Of a stretch of DNA of 46,162 nt, positions 7,970 through 16,312 are shown piece by piece. Numbering within the stretch: position 1 is the stretch's first letter; each line of letters starts with the position of its first letter. Source of the stretch: CAZMCT01 sp964564785 (lineage in GTDB: Bacteria > Planctomycetota > Phycisphaerae > UBA1845 > Fen-1342); assembly GCA_964564785.1 (NCBI GenBank), contig CAZMCT010000014.1, forward strand, positions 1 to 46,162, written 5' to 3'. The notes below the pieces were generated by a model. The model did no database searches. It was given only the letters and a program-made list of their open reading frames with translations, and was not told where the DNA came from. The position numbers and the translations under genes are program-made.

Positions 7970-9484
7970 ATGAGACGGACGATGTTGGGACTCGTGACCG
8001 TGCTGACGGTCGGGCTAGTGGCCACCCCGGTGGCGTGGGCGATTGCGTACGCTTCGGGGATCCAGGACTTGGGTGGGGGAAACTACTCATTCGTGTTGAA
8101 CCAGAGTGCCGACGACGTGCGCATCGTACGCTACGGCGACACGACGCTGTACCTCGGGGCGCTGCCGGCCGGCACGCACGTGTTCAATCTCGGGCTGGGA
8201 ACAGGGTTCGAGATCGTGGTGACGAAGGCCGAGCCGTTGGGCTGGGCACAGTTCATCGCGGACGGCGTCACGACGAACTTCTTCTCGCCGCTGGGCGTGG
8301 CGATCAACAAGAACCCGGCCAGCCCGAACTTCGGCAAGGTCTACATCTCCAACGCCTCGGGCGGCACGACCGGGGCGGGGCGCGTCACGCTGGACGGCGT
8401 GTACATGCTCCTGGCGGACGCCTCCGACGCCGGCTTCGCGACCGGCGGGGTCGATTGGGTGGCGGCCGGCACGGCGTCGCCGTTCAAGTGCACGATCGGC
8501 CCGGATGACCATTTGTACGTGGCCGACTTCTCGCGCGACCTGGCGTGGGAGTTCAGCAGCGACATGCTGACGGCCACGCAGCTGATCGACGCGTCCAACA
8601 AGAGCACTTTTACGTACGGCTCGACGACCTACACGCAGTATGTCGAGAGCATCCATGTCGAGGGGACGCAGGCCGGCGGCGACCGTGAGATTTACCTGGT
8701 CGACTCGAACTACTACGCCGGCAACCCCGGCTCCAAGGGCCTGATTCGCTATACGCTGGGCGCGAACCCGACGGCAACGCCCGGAGACCTGGGCACGCAG
8801 TACATCGGGCCCACCTACTTCACGTTCTATCCGCGCGACGTGGCCCGCGACGCCGCCGGCGACTGGTACATGAACCAGTACCGCTTCGACCCGAACCAGG
8901 CGGCGGCGGTCTCGAAGTTCCTCGACGCGCCTCCGCCGATCAACACGGCCGACTGGGAGACGCCGAAGACCGCACCCTTCAACGGGGCCTATGGCATCGA
9001 CGTCTTCGAATCGCCGGCCGCGACGGACTCGATTGGAATCAGCTGGGTCGCCTACGGCAACTACTACGACGGCTTCGTGCACATCTTCAACACGTCGGAC
9101 GGTTCGTACGTCACGGGTTTCGATGCCGGCACGCGCCTCCGCGAGCTGGCGTTCGACATCGTCGGCAACCTGGTGACGGTCGACAACGTGACGGAGTACG
9201 CCCGCTTCTGGTCGCCCGGCGGCGAGTGGCAGGCCACCACGCGGTCCGACGGTACTTTCGCGCTCGGAACACCGCCGGCCGTGCTGATCGGCGACCTGAA
9301 CTGCGACGGCCTCGTCGGCTTTGCGGATATCAACCCGTTCGTGCTTTACCTGTCGAACAACGCGGCGTGGCAGATTGCGTTCCCCGGCTGCAACCCGCAG
9401 AACGGCGACATCAACGAAGATGGCCTCTACCCTGATTTCGGGGACATCAATCCGTTCGTCCAGTTGCTGAGCGGCGGTTTCTAA
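7970..9484 (+). CDS. secreted propeller-like protein with C-terminal dockerin
   Basis: The product is about 504 residues. The ATG at 7970 follows a strong AGGAGGTGAAATC site and gives a signal peptide (MRRTMLGLV, hydrophobic core, VAWA). The same frame stays open far upstream, but that part is compositionally non-coding. The body has NHL/SMP-30-like phrases such as SPLGVAINKNPASPNFGKVY and PDDHLYVADFSRD, suggesting a beta-propeller. The C-terminus has two dockerin-like halves, GDLNCDGLVGFADINPFVL and DINEDGLYPDFGDINPFVQ, close to those of the protein at 4015-5856. Both proteins may therefore attach to the same surface partner. No enzymatic residues are evident. The gene converges on the hydrolase at 9654-11099. 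Confidence 0.8.
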   Translation: MRRTMLGLVTVLTVGLVATPVAWAIAYASGIQDLGGGNYSFVLNQSADDVRIVRYGDTTLYLGALPAGTHVFNLGLGTGFEIVVTKAEPLGWAQFIADGVTTNFFSPLGVAINKNPASPNFGKVYISNASGGTTGAGRVTLDGVYMLLADASDAGFATGGVDWVAAGTASPFKCTIGPDDHLYVADFSRDLAWEFSSDMLTATQLIDASNKSTFTYGSTTYTQYVESIHVEGTQAGGDREIYLVDSNYYAGNPGSKGLIRYTLGANPTATPGDLGTQYIGPTYFTFYPRDVARDAAGDWYMNQYRFDPNQAAAVSKFLDAPPPINTADWETPKTAPFNGAYGIDVFESPAATDSIGISWVAYGNYYDGFVHIFNTSDGSYVTGFDAGTRLRELAFDIVGNLVTVDNVTEYARFWSPGGEWQATTRSDGTFALGTPPAVLIGDLNCDGLVGFADINPFVLYLSNNAAWQIAFPGCNPQNGDINEDGLYPDFGDINPFVQLLSGGF

Positions 9485-9505
9485 CCATCGAACACAGAGG
9501 AACGT

Positions 9506-9542
9506 GCGGCGGGTCTTCCCGATCCCGGGGAGGATCCGCCGC
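9506..9542. terminator. stem-loop after the propeller/dockerin gene
   Basis: GCGGCGG at 9506-9512 pairs with CCGCCGC at 9536-9542, with further imperfect pairing of TCCC and GGGA inside. It sits 22 bp after the stop codon of the plus-strand gene. There is no U tract, so termination is inferred from position. Confidence 0.45.
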
Positions 9543-9609
9543 GACGTTTCCGCGGCATCAACCCCGCCGGACAAACCGGTTCGGCGCAGGAATGCCTCGG
9601 CAGCGCGAG

Positions 9610-9655
9610 AGCTTGCCCGGCAACCGCGCCGGCTTCGGCCGCAGCGGGGCAAGCT
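9610..9655. terminator. stem-loop between convergent genes
   Basis: AGCTTGCCC at 9610-9618 pairs perfectly with GGGCAAGCT at 9647-9655. The loop contains a second small hairpin CGGC-TTCG-GCCG. The stem overlaps the stop codon of the minus-strand hydrolase gene, fitting a bidirectional terminator. Confidence 0.5.
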
Positions 9656-11099
9656 AGCGAGAGCGCCCCGCGCCGAACTGCCCCTGAAACGCGGCCGCGT
9701 CGGCCAGGTCGGCGTCCGTATCCAGGTCGAGATCCGCGCCCTCACACCCGGTCGGGGGAGCGACACCCGGGCCGCCCAGGCACAGGCTGAAGGCCTCGAA
9801 GTCGGCCGCATCAACCCGCCCGTCGCCGTTCAGATCGCCCCGCAGCCGGCGCTGCGTCGTCAGCGTCGCGTACGCCCGGGTGCCGCCGTCGAGGTCGGAG
9901 CGGGCACTCAGCAGCGCGACGTCCGTGGCTGGGCCGGGCTCGTCCGCGATCTCGATGAGAACGGTTACCCCGGTGGACGCCCCGGGCTCGAGCACCCCGG
10001 TCTGAGGCGGCGTGGGCGTCGTGGGCCAGGCGTTGTCCTCGACGAGCAGCGTGTAGCTGGCGGGCAGCGGGCCGGAGTTGGTGACCAGGAACTCGACCGC
10101 GACGGCTTGGCCGCCGTAGCCGTGGGTAGCGGCCGTGGTCGGCGTGAGGCCGAGCTGGGGATCGGTCCGGGAGTTGTCGACCAGCGGCTGGGAGTCGAGC
10201 TCGGGGCCCCAGACCTGTCGCCAGACCGCCTGGTCGCCCTTCAGGTAGAGGTTGAAGAACGCCGTCAACAGCTCGCGCGTCAGGGCCAGTTGTGTGGCCC
10301 GCGGCAGCGCGCCGTTGTCGCAGCCGATGATGTTGCTGTCCAGGAATCCGCAGTGCCACCCCCCGTCGAGCAGCGGCAGGCGGCGAGGTGCGACGGCGCT
10401 GTCGTACATCGGGATCGTGTGCCCTGCGGGCGGCACGATCGAATCCTCGTCGCCGGCGACCAAACACACCGGCACCAGCACCCCCGCGATCGCGTCGATG
10501 GCCGATGGATTCGTCTCGGCCGCCGCGAGGTTGGCCACGGCCCGGATGCGGCTATCCCGCTCCGCGGCCAGCAGGCTGCATCCGCCGCCCATCGAGTGGC
10601 CGGACATGCCGAACGACCCGGTGTCCACTTGCTGATACAGCGCCGCGCCGGGGTTCGCGTTCTGGTCCTCGAGGTAGCTCAGGCACCAGCGCAGATCGTC
10701 GGCGAACAGGCTGTGGTTGGGAAACAGGCCCCCGTAGGACTTGCTCGCGATGACGAAGTAACCCCAGGTGGCCAAATGCTCGAGCGTGCTCTGGTAGCGC
10801 GTGACGTCCGTGAGCCAGCCGTGGCCGAACGAGATCGCCGGATAGGGCGCGCCGCTGCCGTTGTAGGTCGCGCCGGGCCCGGAGCCCGTCGCCGGATAGA
10901 ACAACAAAGCGGTGAAACTCCCCCCGCCGGGGCGCGGAACCGTCACTTCCGTCCAGCCCGCCCCGTACGGCCCCGGGTCTGACAGCTCGCCGCGGGCCGT
11001 GCAAACGAGCAGTGTGAGTGCGATCGCTGCCGCCGGCAGGCAGCGCCGCGAGCACCGGCGAAATCGCCGGACCGACCGCAAAGTTTCCAGCCGCTTCAT
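9654..11099 (-). CDS. secreted cutinase/PET-hydrolase-like alpha/beta hydrolase with dockerin
   Basis: The product is about 481 residues, exported. The ATG at 11099 follows GGAGGAG and gives a long basic signal peptide. Residues of about 40-260 are an alpha/beta hydrolase of the dienelactone hydrolase/chlorophyllase/cutinase group. The nucleophile motif is GHSMGGG (Ser 169), as in bacterial cutinases and PET hydrolases. The likely acid is in AGDEDSIVPP (Asp 217 or 219) and the base is in GGWHCGF (His 249). An Ig-like middle region (about 330-415) precedes a type I dockerin-like tail (RGDLNGDGRVDAADFEAF, then DLDLDTDADLADAAAF). The substrate is probably an ester or polyester, but cannot be read from sequence; chlorophyllase-like lipases share this architecture. 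It is the only minus-strand gene in this part of the window. Confidence 0.82.
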   Translation of the reverse strand: MKRLETLRSVRRFRRCSRRCLPAAAIALTLLVCTARGELSDPGPYGAGWTEVTVPRPGGGSFTALLFYPATGSGPGATYNGSGAPYPAISFGHGWLTDVTRYQSTLEHLATWGYFVIASKSYGGLFPNHSLFADDLRWCLSYLEDQNANPGAALYQQVDTGSFGMSGHSMGGGCSLLAAERDSRIRAVANLAAAETNPSAIDAIAGVLVPVCLVAGDEDSIVPPAGHTIPMYDSAVAPRRLPLLDGGWHCGFLDSNIIGCDNGALPRATQLALTRELLTAFFNLYLKGDQAVWRQVWGPELDSQPLVDNSRTDPQLGLTPTTAATHGYGGQAVAVEFLVTNSGPLPASYTLLVEDNAWPTTPTPPQTGVLEPGASTGVTVLIEIADEPGPATDVALLSARSDLDGGTRAYATLTTQRRLRGDLNGDGRVDAADFEAFSLCLGGPGVAPPTGCEGADLDLDTDADLADAAAFQGQFGAGRSR

Positions 11100-11283
11100 G
11101 AGCCTCCTCCGCTGCGCGGCGCCACGATGTCCATTGGGGCCGCGTCCTGTCCAAGTATATCCGACTCTGGGCGGTCGGGAGGCGGACCAGCCTTGCAACT
11201 CGGCCGGCCACCTCCCGTCGTCCCCAACCACGCCAGCGCGGCCGCCGCGGGGCGTTCACTCGTCGTCCGCATCGCGCCCAAGC

Positions 11284-11372
11284 AGCCCGCTGAAACAGCG
11301 GGCTGGCTCCGCGCCACCCCACGATCACGGTAGCGCCGACGGCCACTTCCGCGTGCCTGTCCCCTTTTTCCA
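11284..11372 (+). repeat. dispersed ~90-bp intergenic repeat, copy 2
   Basis: It opens with a perfect hairpin, AGCCCGCTG-aaa-CAGCGGGCT (11284-11304), then shares with copies 1 and 3 the core GGCTCCGCGCCA..., a GGTAGCGCC block and a CTGTCCCCTTTTT end. It lies about 50 bp before the lipoprotein gene at 11425. A TATACT hexamer at 11381-11386 directly follows it and may serve that gene. Confidence 0.75.
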
Positions 11373-11424
11373 TCGGCCGCTATACTCCGCCCCCGTGATC
11401 AACCGTCGTTGGGCAGGTGAGCCT

Positions 11425-11958
11425 ATGCGAATTGTGCCACGCCTTTTCGGGACGGCCGTGTTGACCTTGACCGTCTGTGTCGGCTGCACGGATCAGCCCA
11501 AAATCGACCCCGGCGACCCGCAGATGTCAGCGTACATCGACCTGGTTTTGCCCGACCGGATCGAAGTGCAGCGGTATCTCACCAAGCCGGTCAGCCTTGC
11601 CGGCGATGGCACCGCCGACGGGCTCGAGGTGATCCTCGCGGCCTACGACGCGGCCGGCGACCCCACCAAGGTCGTCGGCACGTTTCATTTCGAGCTTCAG
11701 ACCCGCCGGCCGGGGGAGCACATCGGCGAGCGGGTCGGGTTCTGGCCGGTCGACATCCGCACGGCGGAGGCCATCCGACGGTTCCGTGACCCGCTGTCGC
11801 GGTATTACCAGTTCCCGCTCCAGTTGCCCGAGCGGCCACTGAAACCGGGCCAGTACGCGCTGAGCGTGTGGCTGCACCTGCCGGGTGGAAAGCGGCTGCT
11901 CGACGACTACGAGTTCACCTACGATGGCCGCGGGGCCCCGCCGGCCCGGGCGCTCTAA
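11425..11958 (+). CDS. small lipoprotein, unknown function
   Basis: The product is about 177 residues. The signal peptide ends in a lipobox (TVCVGC), so it is predicted to be a lipoprotein. The mature domain of about 150 residues alternates strands and polar loops (GTFHFELQTRRPGEH, LKPGQYALSVWLHLPGGKRLL), which suggests a beta-sandwich. I do not recognise a family. The start is supported by GCAGGTGAG upstream. The gene stands alone, flanked on both sides by direct copies of the same dispersed repeat (11284-11372 and 12064-12152), so it may have been inserted or duplicated as a unit; this is inference. Confidence 0.75.
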   Translation: MRIVPRLFGTAVLTLTVCVGCTDQPKIDPGDPQMSAYIDLVLPDRIEVQRYLTKPVSLAGDGTADGLEVILAAYDAAGDPTKVVGTFHFELQTRRPGEHIGERVGFWPVDIRTAEAIRRFRDPLSRYYQFPLQLPERPLKPGQYALSVWLHLPGGKRLLDDYEFTYDGRGAPPARAL

Positions 11959-12063
11959 CGCCGTTCCCGTTAGCGTCCTGTAGACCCCGCCTCGAAATCG
12001 TCCGCTGGCTTTGGCAGCATGTGGGCCGCAGGTGTGCGACGGCCCACCGGGTCTGGCAGACGG

Positions 12064-12152
12064 TTGAAAACCGGGGCCGGCTCCGCGCCAACCCGACGCC
12101 ACGGTGGCGCCAACGGCCACACCCGCGGTGTCTGTCCGGTTTTCTTTTCAAG
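12064..12152 (+). repeat. dispersed ~90-bp intergenic repeat, copy 3
   Basis: Same orientation as copy 2: GCCGGCTCCGCGCCAACCC, then GGTGGCGCCAACGGCCAC, then GTGTCTGTCCGGTTTTCTTTT. The leading hairpin is less regular than in copy 2. It starts about 105 bp after the lipoprotein stop codon. Confidence 0.7.
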
Positions 12153-12640
12153 GAACATCCGGCAAATCCGGGCAGCCGAGGAATGGCTTTCGCGGGAGGC
12201 CGGCACCCTGTGAGGGTGGTTCTCTCCGGCCTGCCTCGCCAGCTCCCGAACCCAGCCGCCCGAGGGGGTAGCGGCGCTGCGGGTACCGCCGCCACGCTGG
12301 GGTCGACTAGTTCATAAGTGGATTTGAGATATGGATTTATGAATCGTCCATCGCGCCCCTATCGGACCGTATCCCGGAAACCCCGGCCGAACCCTTGTCA
12401 GCGGGCTGTGACAACGAGGCGACTGCGGAGAACACCGGGGGGCGCTCATCCGTAAAACCCGCAACGAGCGGCGCAACTCGTGGGCTCGTCCGGGCTTACC
12501 TGCCAGCCAGGCGTTTCATTTGCCGATAAGACAGAGGTGGCGCTGTCTTCACGCGCCACGAGGCGGCTTGCCCCTCGAGTTTGTGCCGTCAGGCGCCGGT
12601 CGCGCGCCTGTCAGGGGCGACAACAAGAACGGAGCGGGCA
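12153..12640. other. 488-bp non-coding region before the signalling operon
   Basis: No protein-like frame was found. It contains an unusually AT-rich patch with an inverted repeat (12311-12343) and a small hairpin AGACAG...CTGTCT near 12530. It is the likely promoter and leader region of the H-NOX/kinase operon. Confidence 0.5.
12311..12343. promoter_or_regulatory. AT-rich inverted repeat, possible operator
   Basis: TTCATAA at 12311-12317 is perfectly inverted as TTATGAA at 12337-12343, in an AT-rich island within GC-rich DNA, about 300 bp before the H-NOX start. It could be a regulator site or part of a promoter. No known consensus was matched. Confidence 0.35.
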
Positions 12641-13207
12641 ATGGTTGGGCTGATTCATATGGTTCTGTTCGGGCTAATCGAAGCGATGGCCGGCGCCGAG
12701 GCGATCTTGGAGGTACGACGCCGCGCGGGGGTACCCCCAGACAAGGTTTTTCGCATGGACGAGGCGTATGACGACGCCGAGTGGCAGCGGCTACTGGCCG
12801 CCGCGTGCGCGGTGCTCGAGGTTACACCGGCGCAAGCCGAGCAGGCCTTCGCCGAGTTTTTCCTTCGCGATGCGCTTGGGCGCTGGCCGGCGTGGTTTGC
12901 GATGTCGCGCAACGCGCGCGAGTTTCTCGAGCGTCAACCCAAGATTCACCGGAGCTTTGCAAGCAGCGTTCTGGATTCAGCGGCCCGACAGGCCATTGTC
13001 GAGAAGTTTCACGTGGACTCCAGGCCATCCGAGTTGATCGTGAGTTACGCCTCGCCCAATCAGCTTTGTGGGCTCTACGTGGCTCTAGCGCGAGCGGTGA
13101 TTCGCCACTATGGCGAGCAGGCCACCGTGGAGGAGACGCGCTGCTGCAAGAGGGGCGACCCCCAGTGCGAGGTACACATAGGTTGGCCGGAGTCAGGAGC
13201 CCAATGA
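12641..13207 (+). CDS. H-NOX-like heme NO-binding sensor
   Basis: The product is about 188 residues, the full length of a stand-alone H-NOX (HNOB) protein, expected in the cytoplasm. The start MVGLIHMVLFGLIE fits the family N-terminus and follows GGAG with six-base spacing. His 103 in PKIHRSF occupies the place of the proximal heme ligand. The family's heme-propionate motif YxSxR appears as YASPN (136-140), so the Arg is lost. The tail RCCKRGDPQCEVHIGW is Cys-rich, as in V4R-like relatives. In bacteria, such proteins bind NO (or O2) and control a neighbouring histidine kinase or cyclic-di-GMP enzyme. Here the kinase gene overlaps the stop codon (ATGA), which strongly supports partnership. Heme binding is inferred. 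Confidence 0.8.
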   Translation: MVGLIHMVLFGLIEAMAGAEAILEVRRRAGVPPDKVFRMDEAYDDAEWQRLLAAACAVLEVTPAQAEQAFAEFFLRDALGRWPAWFAMSRNAREFLERQPKIHRSFASSVLDSAARQAIVEKFHVDSRPSELIVSYASPNQLCGLYVALARAVIRHYGEQATVEETRCCKRGDPQCEVHIGWPESGAQ

Positions 13208-15717
13208 TGGCGGACAGCGCGACAGCGACCTCACTCGACGTGCAGCAGTATCAGGTGCTGATCAACTCGCTGGCTGACCAGTTGTGCCCGGCGGTTGACG
13301 GGCGGTTTGATTTCAAGGTGCAGCTCGACATTCACGACGAGGCCCTCCAAAAGCTCCAACTGCTTGTCAACTTCGTGCTGGACGCCGCCCAGCGGAGCGT
13401 CCGCGAGCTTACCCTGCGACAGCAGACACTGGAAAAGGAGATTGCGGAGCGCAGGCGGGTCGAGGATGCATTGCAGGCAAGCGAGAAGCGGTTCATGGAC
13501 GTCATGTACGCTTCTAACGACGCCACGCTGCTGATCAGCGGCGAGACGTTCGTAGACTGCAACGAAGCCACCGTCCGGATGCTCGGGTACTCCAGCCGAG
13601 CAGAGTTCCTCATGAAGCATCCTTCGGAGCTGTCCCCGCCCGTCCAGCCCGATGGAAGGCCTTCCCTCGAGAAGGCCAACGAGATGATGGAGATAGCCTA
13701 CAAGAACGGCTTCCATCGCTTTGAATGGACGCACCGCAAGGCGAACGGCGAGGACTTTCCGGTCGAAGTCTCTCTCACGCCCCTGACGATACAAGGCAAG
13801 AGCATACTCTATTGCGTTTGGCATGACATCACCGACAAGAAGCGCGCCGAGTCGCAGCTACAGCGGACGCACGCCCTGATGAGGCAGATTTTTGAATCCA
13901 TCCCGTCCGTGTTGATCGCCACGGACGGCGAGGGGCGAGTCACCGAGTGGAATCGAGCGGCAGAGCGCGTGCTCGGGCGTGCAGCGGTCGATGCTTGGGG
14001 CCGCACGTTGGACGCGCTGGGCATCGGCTGGGATTGGGAGGTGCTAGCCCGGGCGGTATCCGAGTGCCATTCGACGCGGAAGCCCGTTCGGTTGGACGAT
14101 GTTCGCATCCGGCGGCGGGACGGCGAGGAGCGAATCCTGGGCATCGCCATACGGCCATTCGGTCTGGTAGACGACTCCGGGCGGGCGAATATGATCCTGT
14201 TGCTGGGCGACGATATCACGAAGCGCAGAAAGGCGGAGGAAGTCGTCGCGGAGACAAGCAGACAACAGCTCGAGCTAAACCGCCTGCAACAAGACCTGCT
14301 GGGCCCCGGCGACCTGACGCAGAAGTTGAAGAAGATCACCGACGCCGCGGTGCGGCTGTTTGATGCGGATTTCTGCCGCATCTGGGTCTCGAAGCGGGGC
14401 GATCTGTGCGAGTCGGGTTGCATACACGCCGAAGTGCGCGAGGCGCCGCCGGGGTGCCGCTGCCGGGACCGCTGTTTGCACTTGTTGGCCAGCTCCGGAC
14501 GGTATACGCACACCGATGGCGTTGAGCACCGCCGCGTGCCCTTCGGTTGCCACAAGATCGGGCGCGTGGCGTCCGCGGAAGACGGCAAGTTCCTGACCAA
14601 CGCGGTCACAACGGAACTACTGATCCACGACCACGAGTGGGCGCAGAAGCTTGGGTTGGTTTCCTGCGTCGGCTATCAGCTTCGGCCGCCCGGCGAGGAA
14701 ACGCTCGGCGTTATGGCGCTCTTTTCCAAACACGTCATCACCCCGGAGATCGACGCCTTGCTGGAGAGCTTGGCCCACACGGCGGCACAGGTCATTCAGA
14801 ACGCCAAAGCCGAGGAGGAGCAGCAGCACTTGCAGAGCCGGTTGCTCCAAGCGCAGCGGCTTGAGTCCGTCGGCCAGTTGGCCGCAGGGATCGCCCACGA
14901 GATCAACACGCCCACGCAGTTCGTGAGCGACAACATGCGTTTCCTGCGGAACGCCTTTCCCAAGCTGGCGGAACTGCTGACGCGGTACCAACAACTGGCC
15001 GACGCTTGCCGCGCGGGTCCCGTGGCTTCCGAGCTGCTGGACGGCTTGGCCGCGGCGGTCAAGTCGGCCAAGCTGGATTACCTACTCAGCCAGATTCCCG
15101 AGGCGCTCTCCGATTCGCTCGACGGGCTGGAACGCGTTACGAAGATCGTCCGCGCCATGAAGGACTTCGCCCACCCGGGACAGCACTCCCTGTCGCCGGC
15201 TGATCTGAACAAGGCGATCGAGAGCACGGTCACGGTCGCCCGCAACGAGTGGAAGTACGTGGCCGACGTGAAGCTGGACCTGGATCCGGCGTTGCCGCAG
15301 GTTCCGTGCCTGCTGGGGGATTTCAATCAGGTGATTCTCAACATCGTCGTGAACGCGGCCCACGCCATCAAGGACGTGGTTGGGGCCGCCGGCCAAGGCA
15401 AGGGCACGATCACCATCAGTACGCGCTGCGCCGGGGATCATGTCGAGATCCGCATCCGCGACACCGGCACCGGAATCCCCGAGGCGCATCGCGGGCGGAT
15501 CTTCGACCACTTCTTCACCACGAAGCCGGTGGGTAAAGGAACGGGACAAGGGCTGGCGATCGCACGCCAAGTGATTGTCGAGAAGCACCGCGGCACCCTG
15601 ACATTTGAAACCGAAACGGGCAAGGGGACGACGTTCATCATCCGCCTGCCGATCGAGCCGGAAGCAGAAGTGACGACCGAGGCGCCCGAGAATGAACTGG
15701 CGCGTGTTGCTGGTTGA
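13204..15717 (+). CDS. PAS-PAS-GAF sensor histidine kinase, H-NOX partner
   Basis: The product is about 837 residues and has no membrane segments, so it is cytoplasmic. Order: N-terminal helical region (1-90), PAS 1 (about 92-212), PAS 2 (about 220-345), GAF (about 370-530), HisKA with phospho-His 565 in GIAHEINTP, and HATPase_c with N box (NIVVNAAH, 713-720), DTGTGIP (753) and GTGQGLA (779). The GAF carries a dense Cys cluster (residues 402, 406, 418, 420, 424) that could hold a metal or cluster. It starts at ATGATG overlapping the H-NOX stop; AGGAG fits the second ATG (13207) better. It likely phosphorylates one or more of the four downstream receiver proteins. The H-NOX probably acts as its soluble regulator (known for H-NOX/HnoK pairs). 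Confidence 0.9.
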   Translation: MMADSATATSLDVQQYQVLINSLADQLCPAVDGRFDFKVQLDIHDEALQKLQLLVNFVLDAAQRSVRELTLRQQTLEKEIAERRRVEDALQASEKRFMDVMYASNDATLLISGETFVDCNEATVRMLGYSSRAEFLMKHPSELSPPVQPDGRPSLEKANEMMEIAYKNGFHRFEWTHRKANGEDFPVEVSLTPLTIQGKSILYCVWHDITDKKRAESQLQRTHALMRQIFESIPSVLIATDGEGRVTEWNRAAERVLGRAAVDAWGRTLDALGIGWDWEVLARAVSECHSTRKPVRLDDVRIRRRDGEERILGIAIRPFGLVDDSGRANMILLLGDDITKRRKAEEVVAETSRQQLELNRLQQDLLGPGDLTQKLKKITDAAVRLFDADFCRIWVSKRGDLCESGCIHAEVREAPPGCRCRDRCLHLLASSGRYTHTDGVEHRRVPFGCHKIGRVASAEDGKFLTNAVTTELLIHDHEWAQKLGLVSCVGYQLRPPGEETLGVMALFSKHVITPEIDALLESLAHTAAQVIQNAKAEEEQQHLQSRLLQAQRLESVGQLAAGIAHEINTPTQFVSDNMRFLRNAFPKLAELLTRYQQLADACRAGPVASELLDGLAAAVKSAKLDYLLSQIPEALSDSLDGLERVTKIVRAMKDFAHPGQHSLSPADLNKAIESTVTVARNEWKYVADVKLDLDPALPQVPCLLGDFNQVILNIVVNAAHAIKDVVGAAGQGKGTITISTRCAGDHVEIRIRDTGTGIPEAHRGRIFDHFFTTKPVGKGTGQGLAIARQVIVEKHRGTLTFETETGKGTTFIIRLPIEPEAEVTTEAPENELARVAG

Positions 15718-16312
15718 CGACGAGCCCCAGGTGCTCCGCGGGCTCCGGCGTGTGCTGTCGGAAGATTCCTTCAACTGGGACGTCCGAACCGCCGGCGGAG
15801 CCGACGAGGCGCTGGCCCAGATGCGCCAGGCCGACTTCGACGCCGCGGATGAATGGCAGGTCATGAAACGGCATTGCGTGATCGGGGCCGGGATTCTCCG
15901 CGAGGATTCCCGGACCATGCGGGTTTACCGCGCGTGGTATGGAAATCGCCGTGCCGGACGGCCCGAGTCAATCCGGAACCCCCTGCTGGAACTGGCGTCG
16001 TCGATCGCGCTGACGCACCACGAATGGTGGGATGGTACCGGCTACCCCGCCGGTCTGGCCGGGCAGGACATCCCGCTCGCCTCCCGCATTGTGGCCCTGG
16101 CGGACACCTATGACGCGCTGCGCTCCGAGCGGCCGTACAAGCCGGCGATGTCGGAGGACGAAACCTCAGCGATTATCCGCGACGAGTGCGGACGACACCT
16201 GGATCCGGAAGTCTGTGCCGCCTTCGAGCACTCGGCACGGAGCTTCGGGGCCGTTCGCAGCCAGTTTTCCGACCCGCCGGCTCGGCCGGTCGAAGCGGAG
16301 TATGTCACATGA
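15692..16312 (+). pseudogene. response regulator-HD-GYP remnant with internal deletion
   Basis: A 206-codon frame starts normally (MNWRVLLVDDEPQVLRGLRR, GAGG site upstream) and overlaps the kinase gene by 26 bp. The receiver stops after about 47 residues, before the strand with the phosphoacceptor Asp. It joins directly ('DFDA' to 'ADEWQVMKRH') to the middle of an HD-GYP domain. The first half of HD-GYP, including its HD motif, is absent. The later HHEWWDGTGYPAGL, DIPLASRIVALADTYDAL and RPYKPA parts are intact. A segment at about residues 70-98 is also unlike the family. The frame is still open and translationally coupled, so a short protein may be made, but neither phosphorylation nor cyclic-di-GMP hydrolysis is expected. 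An assembly error is the alternative. Confidence 0.7.

Noticed and set aside
8087..9814. Long minus-strand frame of 575 codons opposite the propeller/dockerin gene
   Set aside because: Arg/Val-rich shadow of a GC-rich gene; the plus frame has signal peptide, ribosome site and dockerin motifs.
12359..12540. Possible riboswitch before the H-NOX operon
   Set aside because: Segments look structured, but none of the known cyclic-di-GMP or other riboswitch cores could be matched.
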